Source: an uncultured Oscillospiraceae bacterium (GTDB taxonomy: Bacteria > Bacillota > Clostridia > Oscillospirales > Oscillospiraceae). Taken from it: a DNA stretch of 6,940 nucleotides. The translations under genes were made by a program, and so were the position numbers. The stretch is taken from positions 1 through 6,940 of the forward strand of contig CAKTOK010000058.1 of the NCBI GenBank assembly GCA_934589835.1. Reading direction: 5' to 3'. Below the pieces are notes generated by a model. That model was not told the DNA's origin. It saw only the letters and a program-made list of their open reading frames with translations, and made no database searches. Within the stretch, counting starts at the first letter, position 1; each line of letters opens with the position of its first letter. This document shows positions 1-6,527 of the stretch, piece by piece.

Positions 1-896
1 GTCATCTCACCACCGATGGCCAGCGCACCCTCAGCGATAAGGTCGGTCGCGCGGGGCCCGATGATATGCATGCCCAGGATCTCGCCATACTCCGCACCGG
101 CGATGATCTTGACAAGGCCCTCGCCGCCATTGAGGATCAGCGCCTTGCCGTTGGCGCTCATGGGGAATTTGCCCACCTTGTAGGCAATGCCCTGCGCCTT
201 GCACTGCTCCTCGGTCAGGCCCACAGAAGCGGCCTCCGGCTCCATATACACGCAGGTGAGGTTGGTCTTTTCGCAATAGTGCGCCTCATGGCCGCAGATA
301 TTTTCTGCCGCCACCTCGCCCATGGCGGAGGCGGTATGCGCCAGCTGTGCATGGCCAAACACGCAGTCGCCGATGGCGTACACGCCGGAAACGCTGGTCT
401 CCATCTTATCGTTGACAAGGATCCGTCCCTTATCGTTGTCGATCTTGCCGGCGGCCAGATCCAGCTCCGCTGTATTGACCCTGCGGCCGATAGCCACCAG
501 CACCTTTTCCGCCTCGAAGCTGACGGTATTGCCGGACTTGTCCCGGCAAATCACTTTTGCGCCCACGGGGCTGCTCTCCACAGACTGCACGGGGCACTCC
601 AGGTGGAAGTCCATGCCCATCTTCTTCATGTGGGCCACGCCGATCTTCGTCAGATCGCCGTCCAGCATGGGCAGCATATGATCCATGGCCTCTACCACGG
701 TGATCTTCGTACCGAAGGCCGCGTAGGCGCAGGCCAGCTCCAGCCCGATAACGCCGCCGCCTATGACCACCATGGTCGCGGGCAGCTTGTCCAGCGACAG
801 CGCGCCGGTGGAATCAATGCAGTTGGGATTCTCCTTCAGGCCCGGGATGGGCGGCTGAGCGTTGACAGAGCCGGTGGCCACGATGTGTTTGACGCG
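1..896 (-). CDS. lpdA: Dihydrolipoamide dehydrogenase (E3), 5'-truncated and cut by window edge
   Basis: The minus-strand frame encodes the middle of a dihydrolipoamide dehydrogenase, the flavoprotein that reoxidises the dihydrolipoyl group of 2-oxoacid dehydrogenase or glycine-cleavage complexes with NAD+. Reading inward from about 893 it has the ATGS motif with a following PPIPG, then the NAD-binding Rossmann motif VVIGGGVIGLELA, then AIGRRVNTAEL, then the second FAD motif SGVYAIGDC. The start of the dimerisation domain (VYMEPEAASVGLTEEQCKAQG) follows up to IAEGALAIGGEM at the window edge. Roughly the first 110-120 residues, including the N-terminal FAD-binding GxGxxG and the redox CxxxxC disulfide, are absent because homology stops at about 893 where lplA begins on the other strand. 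The final 40-50 residues with the catalytic His-Glu pair would lie left of position 1. As it stands the product could not bind FAD or transfer electrons. The family call is firm; the host complex is not determinable. Confidence 0.9.
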
Positions 897-1814
897 CTCC
901 CTCGGGACCGCACCTATTTCATGCTGTGGCAGAATGACAACGCCATTATTATCGGCAAGCACCAAAACGCCGCCGCCGAGATCGACCAGCAATTCGTCCG
1001 CGAAAACGGTGTGCGTGTGGTACGGCGGCTGTCCGGCGGCGGCGCGGTGTACCACGACATGGGAAACCTGAACTTCACGTTTATCGCCGATGCCGGCAGC
1101 ATGGAATCCATCAACTTCAAGCTGTTCTGTCAGCCGGTGGTGGCTGCGCTGGCGGCTCTGGGCGTTCAGGCCGAGGTCAATGGGCGGAACGACATGACCA
1201 TCAACGGTCAGAAATTCTCCGGCAACTCCCAGTATCTGAAGGAGGGTCGGGTCATGCACCACGGTACCATCATGTTCGACTCTGATCTGAACCGGGTGGC
1301 GCAGGCCCTTCATGTGGACCAGGAAAAGATCGCCGCCAAGGGCGTGGCCTCCGTCCGAAGCCGCGTCACCACCGTGCGGCAGCATATGCCCCATCCCGTG
1401 GAGCTGGAGGAATTTCGCCGCGTGCTTCTGGACAACATTCTGGCGCAGCAGCCCGGCGAGGAGTATGTCTTTACCGAGGAGGACAAATCTCAGATCGCTC
1501 ATCTGCGGGAGCAGCGGTACGCCACGTGGGAATGGAACTATGGCCAGTCCCGGGAATGCGAGATGACCAGGCAGAAGCGCTTCCCCGCCTGCGGCGGTGT
1601 GGAGGCGCATCTGTCCACCGACCACGGCGTCATCCAGCATATCGCGTTCACCGGCGACTTTTTCAGCGTGGTGGAGCCGGAGGTGCTGGCAGAAAAGCTG
1701 GTGGGCGTGCGGCTGGAGGAGCAGAGCCTGCGGGACGCGCTGGCGCACGAGGATGCGGGCCGCTATTTCAGCGGGCTGAACAATCAGGAGCTGATCGAGC
1801 TTCTGCTGTCATGA
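897..1814 (+). CDS. lplA: Lipoate-protein ligase A, 5'-truncated
   Basis: About 305 codons of a lipoate-protein ligase, which activates free lipoate with ATP and attaches it to lysines of E2 or H-protein lipoyl domains in the cytoplasm. Homology begins near DRTYFMLWQNDNAIIIGKHQ, followed by the lipoate-pocket signature VRRLSGGGAVYHD. Next come GRNDMTINGQKFSGNSQ with the conserved lysine, the HHGTIMFDSDL strand and SVRSRVTTVR. The C-terminal accessory domain starts near WEWNYGQS and runs to a TGA at 1812-1814, so the large and small domains are both present. The usual first 25-30 residues are missing. The open frame upstream to 66 is only the antisense of the lpd fragment, not a real N-terminus. 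The first internal ATG is at 921, with no convincing ribosome binding site, so a functional product is doubtful. Pairing with lpd fits lipoate metabolism. Confidence 0.9.
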   Translation, partial: LPRDRTYFMLWQNDNAIIIGKHQNAAAEIDQQFVRENGVRVVRRLSGGGAVYHDMGNLNFTFIADAGSMESINFKLFCQPVVAALAALGVQAEVNGRNDMTINGQKFSGNSQYLKEGRVMHHGTIMFDSDLNRVAQALHVDQEKIAAKGVASVRSRVTTVRQHMPHPVELEEFRRVLLDNILAQQPGEEYVFTEEDKSQIAHLREQRYATWEWNYGQSRECEMTRQKRFPACGGVEAHLSTDHGVIQHIAFTGDFFSVVEPEVLAEKLVGVRLEEQSLRDALAHEDAGRYFSGLNNQELIELLLS

Positions 1815-1917
1815 AGTGCCCCTCGCTCCGCAGCCGGCCACCGGCGGTCCGGCCCGATCCCTGCTGCGGATTCATACAAATCATTGCCCTGTACACGATC
1901 TCCCCTGCCCACACACG

Positions 1918-2001
1918 GTGAAGTCTCTGATGCTCTGCAATCCCCGCAATCCCACCGGACGCATCTGGACGGAGAGTGAGCCGTGCCGCGTGGCGGCCAT
2001 C
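1918..2001 (+). pseudogene. Remnant of class I/II (PatB/MalY-like) aminotransferase
   Basis: In one plus-strand frame there are about 28 residues, from VKSLMLCNPRNPTGRIWT to a degraded tail ending near VAAI. The CNPxNPTGRxW pattern is the conserved substrate and cofactor-pocket segment of fold-type I PLP enzymes, and closely resembles PatB/MalY cystathionine beta-lyase aminotransferases. Nothing recognisable as aminotransferase lies before or after it. The downstream PLP-lysine region is absent and the frame stops at 2029-2031. I read it as a decayed or translocated scrap. The stretch from 1815 to 1917 between lplA and this remnant holds no recognisable gene. The family hint is good but rests on a short motif. 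Confidence 0.55.
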
Positions 2002-2071
2002 GGACTGAGCGGCACGTGGTCAAGCTGGTAAAGAGCGGCGGCCACCGGAAAAAGCAGAAAAACAGGATCAC

Positions 2072-2111
2072 AAAAAGCTGGGAGGCGCACAAATGCGCCT
2101 CCCAGCTTTTT
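2072..2111. terminator. Bidirectional Rho-independent terminator
   Basis: A perfect inverted repeat with 18-bp arms (2072-2089 and 2094-2111) and a 4-nt loop (CAAA at 2090-2093). The stem core is GC-rich (GCTGGGAGGCGCA) and its outer ends are A5 on the left and T5 on the right, so either strand's transcript would end in a U-tract. It lies 29 nt beyond the stop codon of the minus-strand anti-sigma gene, so it most likely ends the sigma/anti-sigma operon. It also closes plus-strand transcription coming from lplA. Confidence 0.9.
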
Positions 2112-2140
2112 GTCCCGCCGCGGCGTCTGCCGCTCCTGCG

Positions 2141-3352
2141 TCAGTCATCCAGCTCCGCTTCATGCTTGAGAACGGCGCCACTGCTTGCGTCGATCTCATA
2201 AGCATACTCCATATTGCCGGATTTGAACTCGACCTCGTAGACGAGTCTGCCATCCTCATCGTCCAGCTCAATGTCCATGTCATACGCTTTGTTTTCCCTG
2301 ACGCCCGCATGGCTCAGGGCGATGGATTTCGCCTTGGCGTAGCCGATGTCTCCGGAGAACGCGGGCTGGGACGGCTGTACCGCAGGCACTTCCGTTCCGT
2401 CTGCTGCTTCGCGCTTGCTCTCCAGGATCGCGCCGGTATAGGCGTCGATCTTGTACGCAAACTCCTCGCCGGTCTGGCTCCTGATCTCTACCTCATAGTG
2501 GGCGGGAGACTCGTCCAGCTCAGGGTCTATCTCCTGATAAGCCATTTTCGCGGCGGATTCCTTGCCGAACGCTGCTGCGGCAATTTCCATCGCCTTGTCC
2601 GTGCCGATGGGCATGGCGGGCGCGCCCGCCTCGGCCAGATCCTTCAGCTCCTCCACGGAGAGCTTCGCCAGCGCATCAAACCGCAAGGCGGAATTCAGCG
2701 CGAGCACACGGTTCACCAGCGCCGCCTTTCCGGTGGAAATGTTATTTTCCCGCGCCTGCTGTTCCAGCCCCGCGTCCTGTGTGAGCGTCTGTGTCAGAAC
2801 AGCCGCCTTTGCTTCGCTGGTCTGCAAAACGCCGTCCACGGTGCTGGTCAGCTGGCGCTGGAGCTTTTCAGCCCGCGCCGTGTCCTTGTCCTCCACCGAG
2901 ATCATAATGGCGGAGGAAATGCTGTTGAGGTAGCCGTTTCGCACGAGGCTGCCCACGATGGCGTTCACCGCCACATCCAGCTTTGCCCCCCTGAGGTCTG
3001 CGCCGCCGCTCATATCCGCAAGGATAGCCTTCGCGTCCTCGTTGAGCGGTGTGCAGGAGAGCACCTTCGCATTCCTGCTGACCTTCAGCTCAATGCTGGG
3101 GTTTACGTCCAGCGACACCACGGATGCCACTGCATGCGCTTGCTGATAGAACATACCTCCGCCGCCCAGCAGCACCAGCGCAAGGCAGGCTGCTGCCAGT
3201 GTCGTCCACCGTTTCCTTGTTGTCTTTTTCTTTGTCATCGGGAACACCGGTCCTTTCCGCTCATCACAGCGGGAGAGGACGCCGTTTACATCGTCCGGCG
3301 CCGTTTTAGCCAGCGCTTTGGCCAGCTGCCGCTCCATCTGCTCGTTGGTCAT
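2141..3352 (-). CDS. RsgI-like membrane anti-sigma factor with two PepSY domains
   Basis: A 403-residue single-pass membrane protein predicted to hold the ECF sigma factor encoded just upstream. Residues 1-48 form a cytoplasmic, basic-ended segment that would contact sigma. Residues 50-69 form one hydrophobic helix (TLAAACLALVLLGGGGMFY). Residues 75-100 (ASVVSLDVNPSIELKVSRNA) match the start of the RsgI middle domain, continuing helical to about 240. Two PepSY-like repeats follow at roughly 251-313 and 335-399, each with paired YEVE(I/F) and (Y)xID(A)xxGAxL strands. In characterised RsgI proteins the Asn-Pro in this motif undergoes autoproteolysis on the outer face of the membrane, and the N84-P85 pair here is placed the same way. 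The start overlaps the sigma stop as ATGA. The N-terminus does not obviously match the classical RsgI_N domain or a zinc anti-sigma domain. PepSY in place of carbohydrate-binding modules makes the sensed signal unclear. Confidence 0.85.
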   Translation of the reverse strand: MTNEQMERQLAKALAKTAPDDVNGVLSRCDERKGPVFPMTKKKTTRKRWTTLAAACLALVLLGGGGMFYQQAHAVASVVSLDVNPSIELKVSRNAKVLSCTPLNEDAKAILADMSGGADLRGAKLDVAVNAIVGSLVRNGYLNSISSAIMISVEDKDTARAEKLQRQLTSTVDGVLQTSEAKAAVLTQTLTQDAGLEQQARENNISTGKAALVNRVLALNSALRFDALAKLSVEELKDLAEAGAPAMPIGTDKAMEIAAAAFGKESAAKMAYQEIDPELDESPAHYEVEIRSQTGEEFAYKIDAYTGAILESKREAADGTEVPAVQPSQPAFSGDIGYAKAKSIALSHAGVRENKAYDMDIELDDEDGRLVYEVEFKSGNMEYAYEIDASSGAVLKHEAELDD

Positions 3353-3924
3353 CGGGCGTCATCTCCTTCCAGACAGCTTCGCATCTTTTTCAATGCTCTG
3401 TGATATTTCGACAGGACGGTAGGAAGCGCCAGCTCCAGCAGCGCTGCGATCTCCCGATGCTTCAGGCCCGTGACCGCGTGGAGCAGCACGATACGCCGCT
3501 CCTCCTCTCCGAGGCTTTCCAGCGCATTCTGCAGGAGAACGCGCTCCTCTGTATCCAGTCCGCACTCCTGCATGGGAATGGCGTCCCATTCCTCCTCGCT
3601 GAGGGCGGCATGGCGTTCCTCACGCCGCAGGCGCATCAGGCACAGATTGCGGCACACGGCCAGCAGCCATCCCATCGGCGAACCGGTGGGGCGGTACTGC
3701 GCCGCGCAGTCCCACACCTGCACATAGACATCCTGCGTGAGATCCTGCGCGTCGTGCGCGTTCCTGAGGTAGGACAGCGCAAGGCCGTACACCGCCGTGC
3801 GCGTGCGCTGATACAGCGCCGCCAACGCTTCCCGTTCACCCTCGGCGATACACCGCAGCAGCCGCTGCAATTCACGGCGCTCCTCTGCCGGCGCATATTC
3901 GGTTGTCATCAGCATACTGAGCAT
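3349..3924 (-). CDS. ECF-type RNA polymerase sigma factor
   Basis: A 191-residue sigma-70 family factor of the extracytoplasmic-function class, which would redirect RNA polymerase to stress or envelope promoters once released from its anti-sigma. Region 2 spans about residues 20-90, with AVYGLALSYLRNAHDAQDLTQDVYVQVW (core binding and -10 recognition) followed by the GWLLAVCRN helix. A short linker rich in acidic residues follows. Region 4 spans about 135-185, with EERRIVLLHAVTGLKHREIAALL and the helix-turn-helix continuing into SKYHRALKKM. The chosen ATG at 3922-3924 has an AGGAG at 3935-3939 ten bases upstream. In-frame ATGs at 3915 and 3909 are possible later starts. The gene is complete and overlaps the anti-sigma gene by four bases (ATGA), implying translational coupling and balanced synthesis. 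Such operons are often autoregulated, but I could not identify a convincing promoter. Confidence 0.92.
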   Translation of the reverse strand: MLSMLMTTEYAPAEERRELQRLLRCIAEGEREALAALYQRTRTAVYGLALSYLRNAHDAQDLTQDVYVQVWDCAAQYRPTGSPMGWLLAVCRNLCLMRLRREERHAALSEEEWDAIPMQECGLDTEERVLLQNALESLGEEERRIVLLHAVTGLKHREIAALLELALPTVLSKYHRALKKMRSCLEGDDAR

Positions 3925-4118
3925 GAGCTTCTATCTCCTGTCATCCGTGTAATGCACGAAAAGGGTGTTTTATTGCATTGCGGGAGAAAATTTTGGAAAG
4001 CCGTGAAAAATCATCGCTGCTGCGGTAAAAAATGGCGGGCGCCGCTTTGTGCATATTCGTTTCTCCCAGCGCTGATACTACCCTTGTAAAATTTGCTTTG
4101 ACTGGAGGAATTTCATAT
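3925..4118. other. Divergent intergenic region between sigma operon and AbrB-type gene
   Basis: This 194-bp, comparatively AT-rich gap must hold the promoters for both the minus-strand sigma operon and the plus-strand AbrB-type gene. It carries the sigma ribosome binding site on the left (3935-3939) and a GGAGG at 4104-4108 serving the ATG at 4119. I see A/T-rich runs around 3958-4000 and 4028-4033 but no -35/-10 pair with acceptable spacing that I would defend, and no riboswitch-like structure. Confidence 0.6.
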
Positions 4119-4295
4119 ATGAAAGCAACAGGGATCGTGCGCCGGATCGACGATCTTGGCCGCGTTGTCATCCCCAAGGAGATCCGCCGCACCATGCGTA
4201 TCCGCGAGGGCGACCCGTTGTTGATGACATTGGCACGGTGGGAAAGGTTCTGCGCTGCGATGCTGGATCTTGGAAAAAGGCAAGGGTGGGAGTAA
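4119..4295 (+). CDS. SpoVT/AbrB-type transition regulator, truncated
   Basis: The first 34 codons (MKATGIVRRIDDLGRVVIPK through IREGDPL) are a textbook SpoVT-AbrB swapped-hairpin DNA-binding start, the type used by Firmicutes stationary-phase and sporulation regulators such as AbrB and SpoVT. After REGDPL, at about 4215, the expected sequence (an acidic strand of the EIYTDRDG type, a KKYSPIGEL linker and, in SpoVT, a GAF-like sensor domain) is replaced by unrelated LMTLARWERFCAAMLDLGKRQGWE and a TAA at 4293-4295. The predicted product is 58 residues against about 80-95 for AbrB and about 180 for SpoVT. The ATG at 4119 is chosen because of GGAGG at 4104-4108; an upstream in-frame ATG at 4032 lacks both a ribosome site and conservation. 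The gene is probably broken by the same rearrangement that left IS66 debris just downstream, though a DNA-binding-only fragment cannot be excluded. Confidence 0.75.
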   Translation: MKATGIVRRIDDLGRVVIPKEIRRTMRIREGDPLLMTLARWERFCAAMLDLGKRQGWE

Positions 4296-4319
4296 GTACA
4301 TAGCAGAAGGCGCGACGCT

Positions 4320-4535
4320 GGACTGCCGGAGCGGCTGAAGCTCTCTAAGAAGAAGCTGCTTGGCCGCTTCTCAGAACAGGTCAGGCTCAGCTGGTCATGG
4401 ACCAGCTGAGCCTGACCTGCAGCGCGTTGGATGTCGTTCCGGAGGGTACTCGCACCGAGGTGGTAGAGCACCGCCCGCCGGAGAAGGAGCGGATCTGCTC
4501 TGCCTGCGGCAGCCAGATGGTCGAAATGAGTTGTA
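4320..4535 (+). mobile_element. IS66-family transposase (TnpC) remnant
   Basis: Two plus-strand pieces in different frames resemble the N-terminal part of an IS66 TnpC transposase. The first, at 4320-4379, encodes GLPERLKLSKKKLLGRFSEQ, matching the LKLSKKKxFGxSSE element that precedes the zinc-finger region. The second, starting at ATG 4397, encodes MDQLSL and then EVVEHRPPEKERICSACGSQ, which is the IS66 zinc-finger motif with its CxxC. Homology fades near 4535, close to the end of the minus-strand radical SAM gene at 4547. The DDE catalytic domain and the terminal inverted repeats are not visible, so the element is dead. The frame change coincides with the palindrome at 4377-4419. Sequence between 4296 and 4319 holds nothing I recognise. 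Confidence 0.65.
4377..4419. repeat. Perfect 20-bp palindrome with 3-nt spacer
   Basis: Arms 4377-4396 and 4400-4419 are exact reverse complements, separated by ATG. It sits exactly where the IS66 transposase remnant changes reading frame. One arm encodes the expected MDQLSL-type transposase segment and the other looks like its inverted copy. There is no flanking T-tract on either strand, so it does not look like a Rho-independent terminator. Confidence 0.85.
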
Positions 4536-4546
4536 CCACTCCGTCA

Positions 4547-5968
4547 TCACCGTGGAGATGATGCAAACGTGCGCGAAGGCACCGGCGTCCCGTTGTCATA
4601 GCCCGGCAGCCGCTCCGCGATCCTGCGGTCATAGTCCTTGCTCCAGAACAGGCATCTGAACGGATCGACGCCGAGCTTATCGCCGGTGAGCGCCAGCGCG
4701 ACGGCGCGGCAGCCGCCGTTGCAATACTCAAAATGTGGGCATTTGCCGCAGGTCTTATTCGTTTCGCGCAGCGTTCCCAGCGTCGTACATACCTCGTCAA
4801 GGTACGCCCCGTGGGAGAGCAGCTGGGCCAAAGCGTCCCGCTTTGCGTTGCCCAAAATGTCGCCGTGCTGCTCGTAATAGCCCGACATCTGATGGCAGGG
4901 GAACACATTCCCGTTGGCCGCCACAGCCACCATGCCGCGGTTGCCCTTGCACACGGGGGCGCTGTCCCTGTATTCTCCCGGGCAGGAGCTTACCGCCGTC
5001 AGAGTGTAGACCCCTGGGCGCGGGTACAGCGTCCCGAGCTGCCAGACCGTCAGATCCATCGTATGCGCGCCCTGGGCATACCGCTCCCACAGCTGGAGCG
5101 CCTCGTCGAAATACTCCTCCGGCGTCAGGCAGGCGCCGCCCGCGTTCTGCACCCAGCGGGGCGCTTCCGTCGTGCGGATGACCCGCATTTCCGTCGCGCC
5201 CATATCGTCCAGCAGCTCCGCCGTTTGCAGCATAGCGCCGCAGCTGCGGCGGTTCATGTTCGTCTGCACCTTGACGGGAAAGCCGCTCTCCACGCACAGG
5301 CGGATCGCCCGCAGAGTGATTTCCTCCGCGCCCGCGTGCGCGCGCATCCAGTCGTGATACCCGATGCCGTCAAAGGATATTTTCATCAGCGGAACGCACC
5401 CTATCGCCCTCATGCGATCCAGCGCCTGCCGGTCGAGGAAATAACCGTTGGTGTTCAGCTCCTCGACATACATACCGCGGGCGTAAATGCCCTCAAGAAT
5501 GTCGAAGAAATGCCGGTGCAGCATCGGCTCGCCGCCCGTGATGGTGAAGGCGTTGATGCCGCAGTCCCGTGCCTGATCCAGAAGGCGGTCGGCCTCCTCC
5601 ATGCTCCACTCGCTCATGAGCGGCGCGTTGTCCGCGGCGTTGAAGCAGTGGAGACAGTTATAATTGCACTTGCCGGTGATCATCCAGTTCATGGCTGGGA
5701 AGTAGCGGTTCAAACACAGGCGCGGCCTGCTCCAGTCCGACAGCGTCTCGCCGCCCTCGGCCTTTCGGATAAATCCGTCTGCAAGGAATTTGCGGGCCAG
5801 CGGGCTCTCCTCCGGAGACGGCAGCTCGCTCTTTCCGTCGCAGGCCGACAGAAACTCAAATTCCTCCGCTTTCAGCCCTTTGGCGTTGCGCTCGCCCTTT
5901 ATGTAATATGCGTAGGGAACGAGCTGCCAGGACCGCAGGGCGATATGGTTGCTCAAAATATAGTGCAT
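4547..5968 (-). CDS. Radical SAM/SPASM peptide maturase (Nif11-class RiPP)
   Basis: A 473-residue radical SAM enzyme, predicted to modify the Nif11-leader precursors encoded just upstream. Residues 1-90 could form a leader-recognition winged-helix domain (inferred; no diagnostic motif seen). The AdoMet [4Fe-4S] motif CNYNCLHC has cysteines at 101, 105 and 108, followed by GGEP at 145-148. The C-terminal SPASM domain fits its consensus: C340-x12-G-x4-C358, then C407-x2-C410-x5-C416-x3-C420, then C439, binding auxiliary clusters. Relatives install thioether or C-C crosslinks or excise residues; the chemistry here cannot be read from sequence. The ATG at 5966-5968 is constrained by an in-frame TGA 12 nt upstream and has no Shine-Dalgarno. 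The last 20 or so residues are weakly constrained and end close to the IS66 debris. It lies 113 bp downstream of the complete precursor gene and is probably cotranscribed with it. Confidence 0.9.
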   Translation of the reverse strand: MHYILSNHIALRSWQLVPYAYYIKGERNAKGLKAEEFEFLSACDGKSELPSPEESPLARKFLADGFIRKAEGGETLSDWSRPRLCLNRYFPAMNWMITGKCNYNCLHCFNAADNAPLMSEWSMEEADRLLDQARDCGINAFTITGGEPMLHRHFFDILEGIYARGMYVEELNTNGYFLDRQALDRMRAIGCVPLMKISFDGIGYHDWMRAHAGAEEITLRAIRLCVESGFPVKVQTNMNRRSCGAMLQTAELLDDMGATEMRVIRTTEAPRWVQNAGGACLTPEEYFDEALQLWERYAQGAHTMDLTVWQLGTLYPRPGVYTLTAVSSCPGEYRDSAPVCKGNRGMVAVAANGNVFPCHQMSGYYEQHGDILGNAKRDALAQLLSHGAYLDEVCTTLGTLRETNKTCGKCPHFEYCNGGCRAVALALTGDKLGVDPFRCLFWSKDYDRRIAERLPGYDNGTPVPSRTFASSPR

Positions 5969-6051
5969 ACGTCTGAATCAGTTCATTTGTCCCTGTGATT
6001 GCAAAGCCAAAGCCCTTTTTCAATAGAGCACCAATAGCAGTTATTGCAATT

Positions 6052-6095
6052 CATTTGCCTGTCACTTACTCCACACCGGGGTCATCTTCTGTTCG
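6052..6095. repeat. Post-precursor direct repeat, copy 1
   Basis: This 44-bp segment matches 6528-6571 at about 40 positions, including an identical 23-bp block (6052-6074). Copy 1 overlaps the last codons and stop of the complete Nif11 precursor gene. Copy 2 lies just beyond the stop of the other precursor. The repeat therefore marks the 3' boundary of each precursor module and supports tandem duplication. Confidence 0.85.
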
Positions 6096-6498
6096 CCGGA
6101 TGATAGCACTCACGGGGCTCCATCGCCTTCGCCGCCTTTATGGTCAGCTCTATGATGGTTGCCCAGAGGCCGCCCTTGACGGCGAGGGGGTCGACGCCCC
6201 AATACAGGCACCGACAGCAGGTACCCTTCACGCCAAAGGTGGAAGGTCCATCCACATAGTGCCTGCACTTATGGCCGCAGGTGGTTTTAAGGCGTCCTCC
6301 GCTGGAGTAGCAGCCGCCGCCGGCCACGTTGTCCAGCTCGTCGTCGGACAGCTCGCCGGTCTGGGGATGCAGCCGGTCAAAGTACGCCTTGGCCTCCTCC
6401 TCGGTCAGCTCAATACCGTTTTCCTTTGCCAGCGCCAGCAGCTCCTCGGGGGACTTCGCCGCCCTTGCCTTCGCCAGCAGTTCCTTGGTCAGCTCCAT
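6082..6498 (-). CDS. Nif11-leader RiPP precursor peptide, complete
   Basis: A 138-residue precursor. Residues 1-61 are a Nif11-type leader (MELTKELLAKARAAKSPEEL, then the KENGIELTEEEAKAYFDRL helix and GELSDDELDNVAGG) ending in the double-glycine site used by C39-peptidase transporters in this family. The core from residue 62 or 63 is glycine- and cysteine-rich: C63, C74, C78, C94, C95, C97 and C131. It includes TCGHKCRHY and TCCRCLYWG, then a tail with an apolar helix-like stretch GGLWATIIELTIKAAKAM. The leader would recruit the SPASM maturase encoded 113 bp downstream, and the cysteines are the likely modification sites (inferred). The start at 6496-6498 is fixed by a strong AAGGAGGA at 6504-6511, five bases away. 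The core is long for a RiPP, so the product could be a modified mini-protein or a metal-binding peptide. Confidence 0.88.
   Translation of the reverse strand: MELTKELLAKARAAKSPEELLALAKENGIELTEEEAKAYFDRLHPQTGELSDDELDNVAGGGCYSSGGRLKTTCGHKCRHYVDGPSTFGVKGTCCRCLYWGVDPLAVKGGLWATIIELTIKAAKAMEPRECYHPANRR
6351..6426. repeat. Leader-coding direct repeat, copy 1
   Basis: This 76-bp block is identical to 6865-6940, as far as the window shows. Both encode the C-terminal half of a Nif11 leader, up to the residues just before the double-glycine site. The identity stops where the cores begin to differ. It continues off the right edge, so the true repeat is longer. Confidence 0.95.
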
Positions 6499-6527
6499 GA
6501 TTCTCCTCCTTGTACTTGATTTGATCG

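Noticed and set aside
66..896. Plus-strand open frame running into lplA, apparently giving a 582-residue fusion protein
   Set aside because: The first part is the antisense of the lpd fragment, whose minus-strand translation is clearly a dihydrolipoamide dehydrogenase; there is no protein family match or ribosome site for the plus-strand part.
1836..1860. GC-rich short inverted repeat after lplA as a terminator
   Set aside because: Short, imperfect arms and no T-tract; the strong hairpin at 2072-2111 is the convincing terminator.
2093..3403. Long plus-strand open frame opposite the anti-sigma gene
   Set aside because: No recognisable domain and no ribosome site; the minus strand has a coherent membrane anti-sigma protein coupled to a sigma factor.
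4377..4419. Palindrome as a Rho-independent terminator for the maturase operon
   Set aside because: No T-tract follows on either strand, the loop is only three bases, and it lies inside transposase-derived sequence.
4733..5998. Long plus-strand open frame opposite the radical SAM gene
   Set aside because: Its translation is low-complexity, rich in His, Arg and Ala, as expected of an antisense shadow in GC-rich DNA; the minus strand carries all radical SAM and SPASM motifs.
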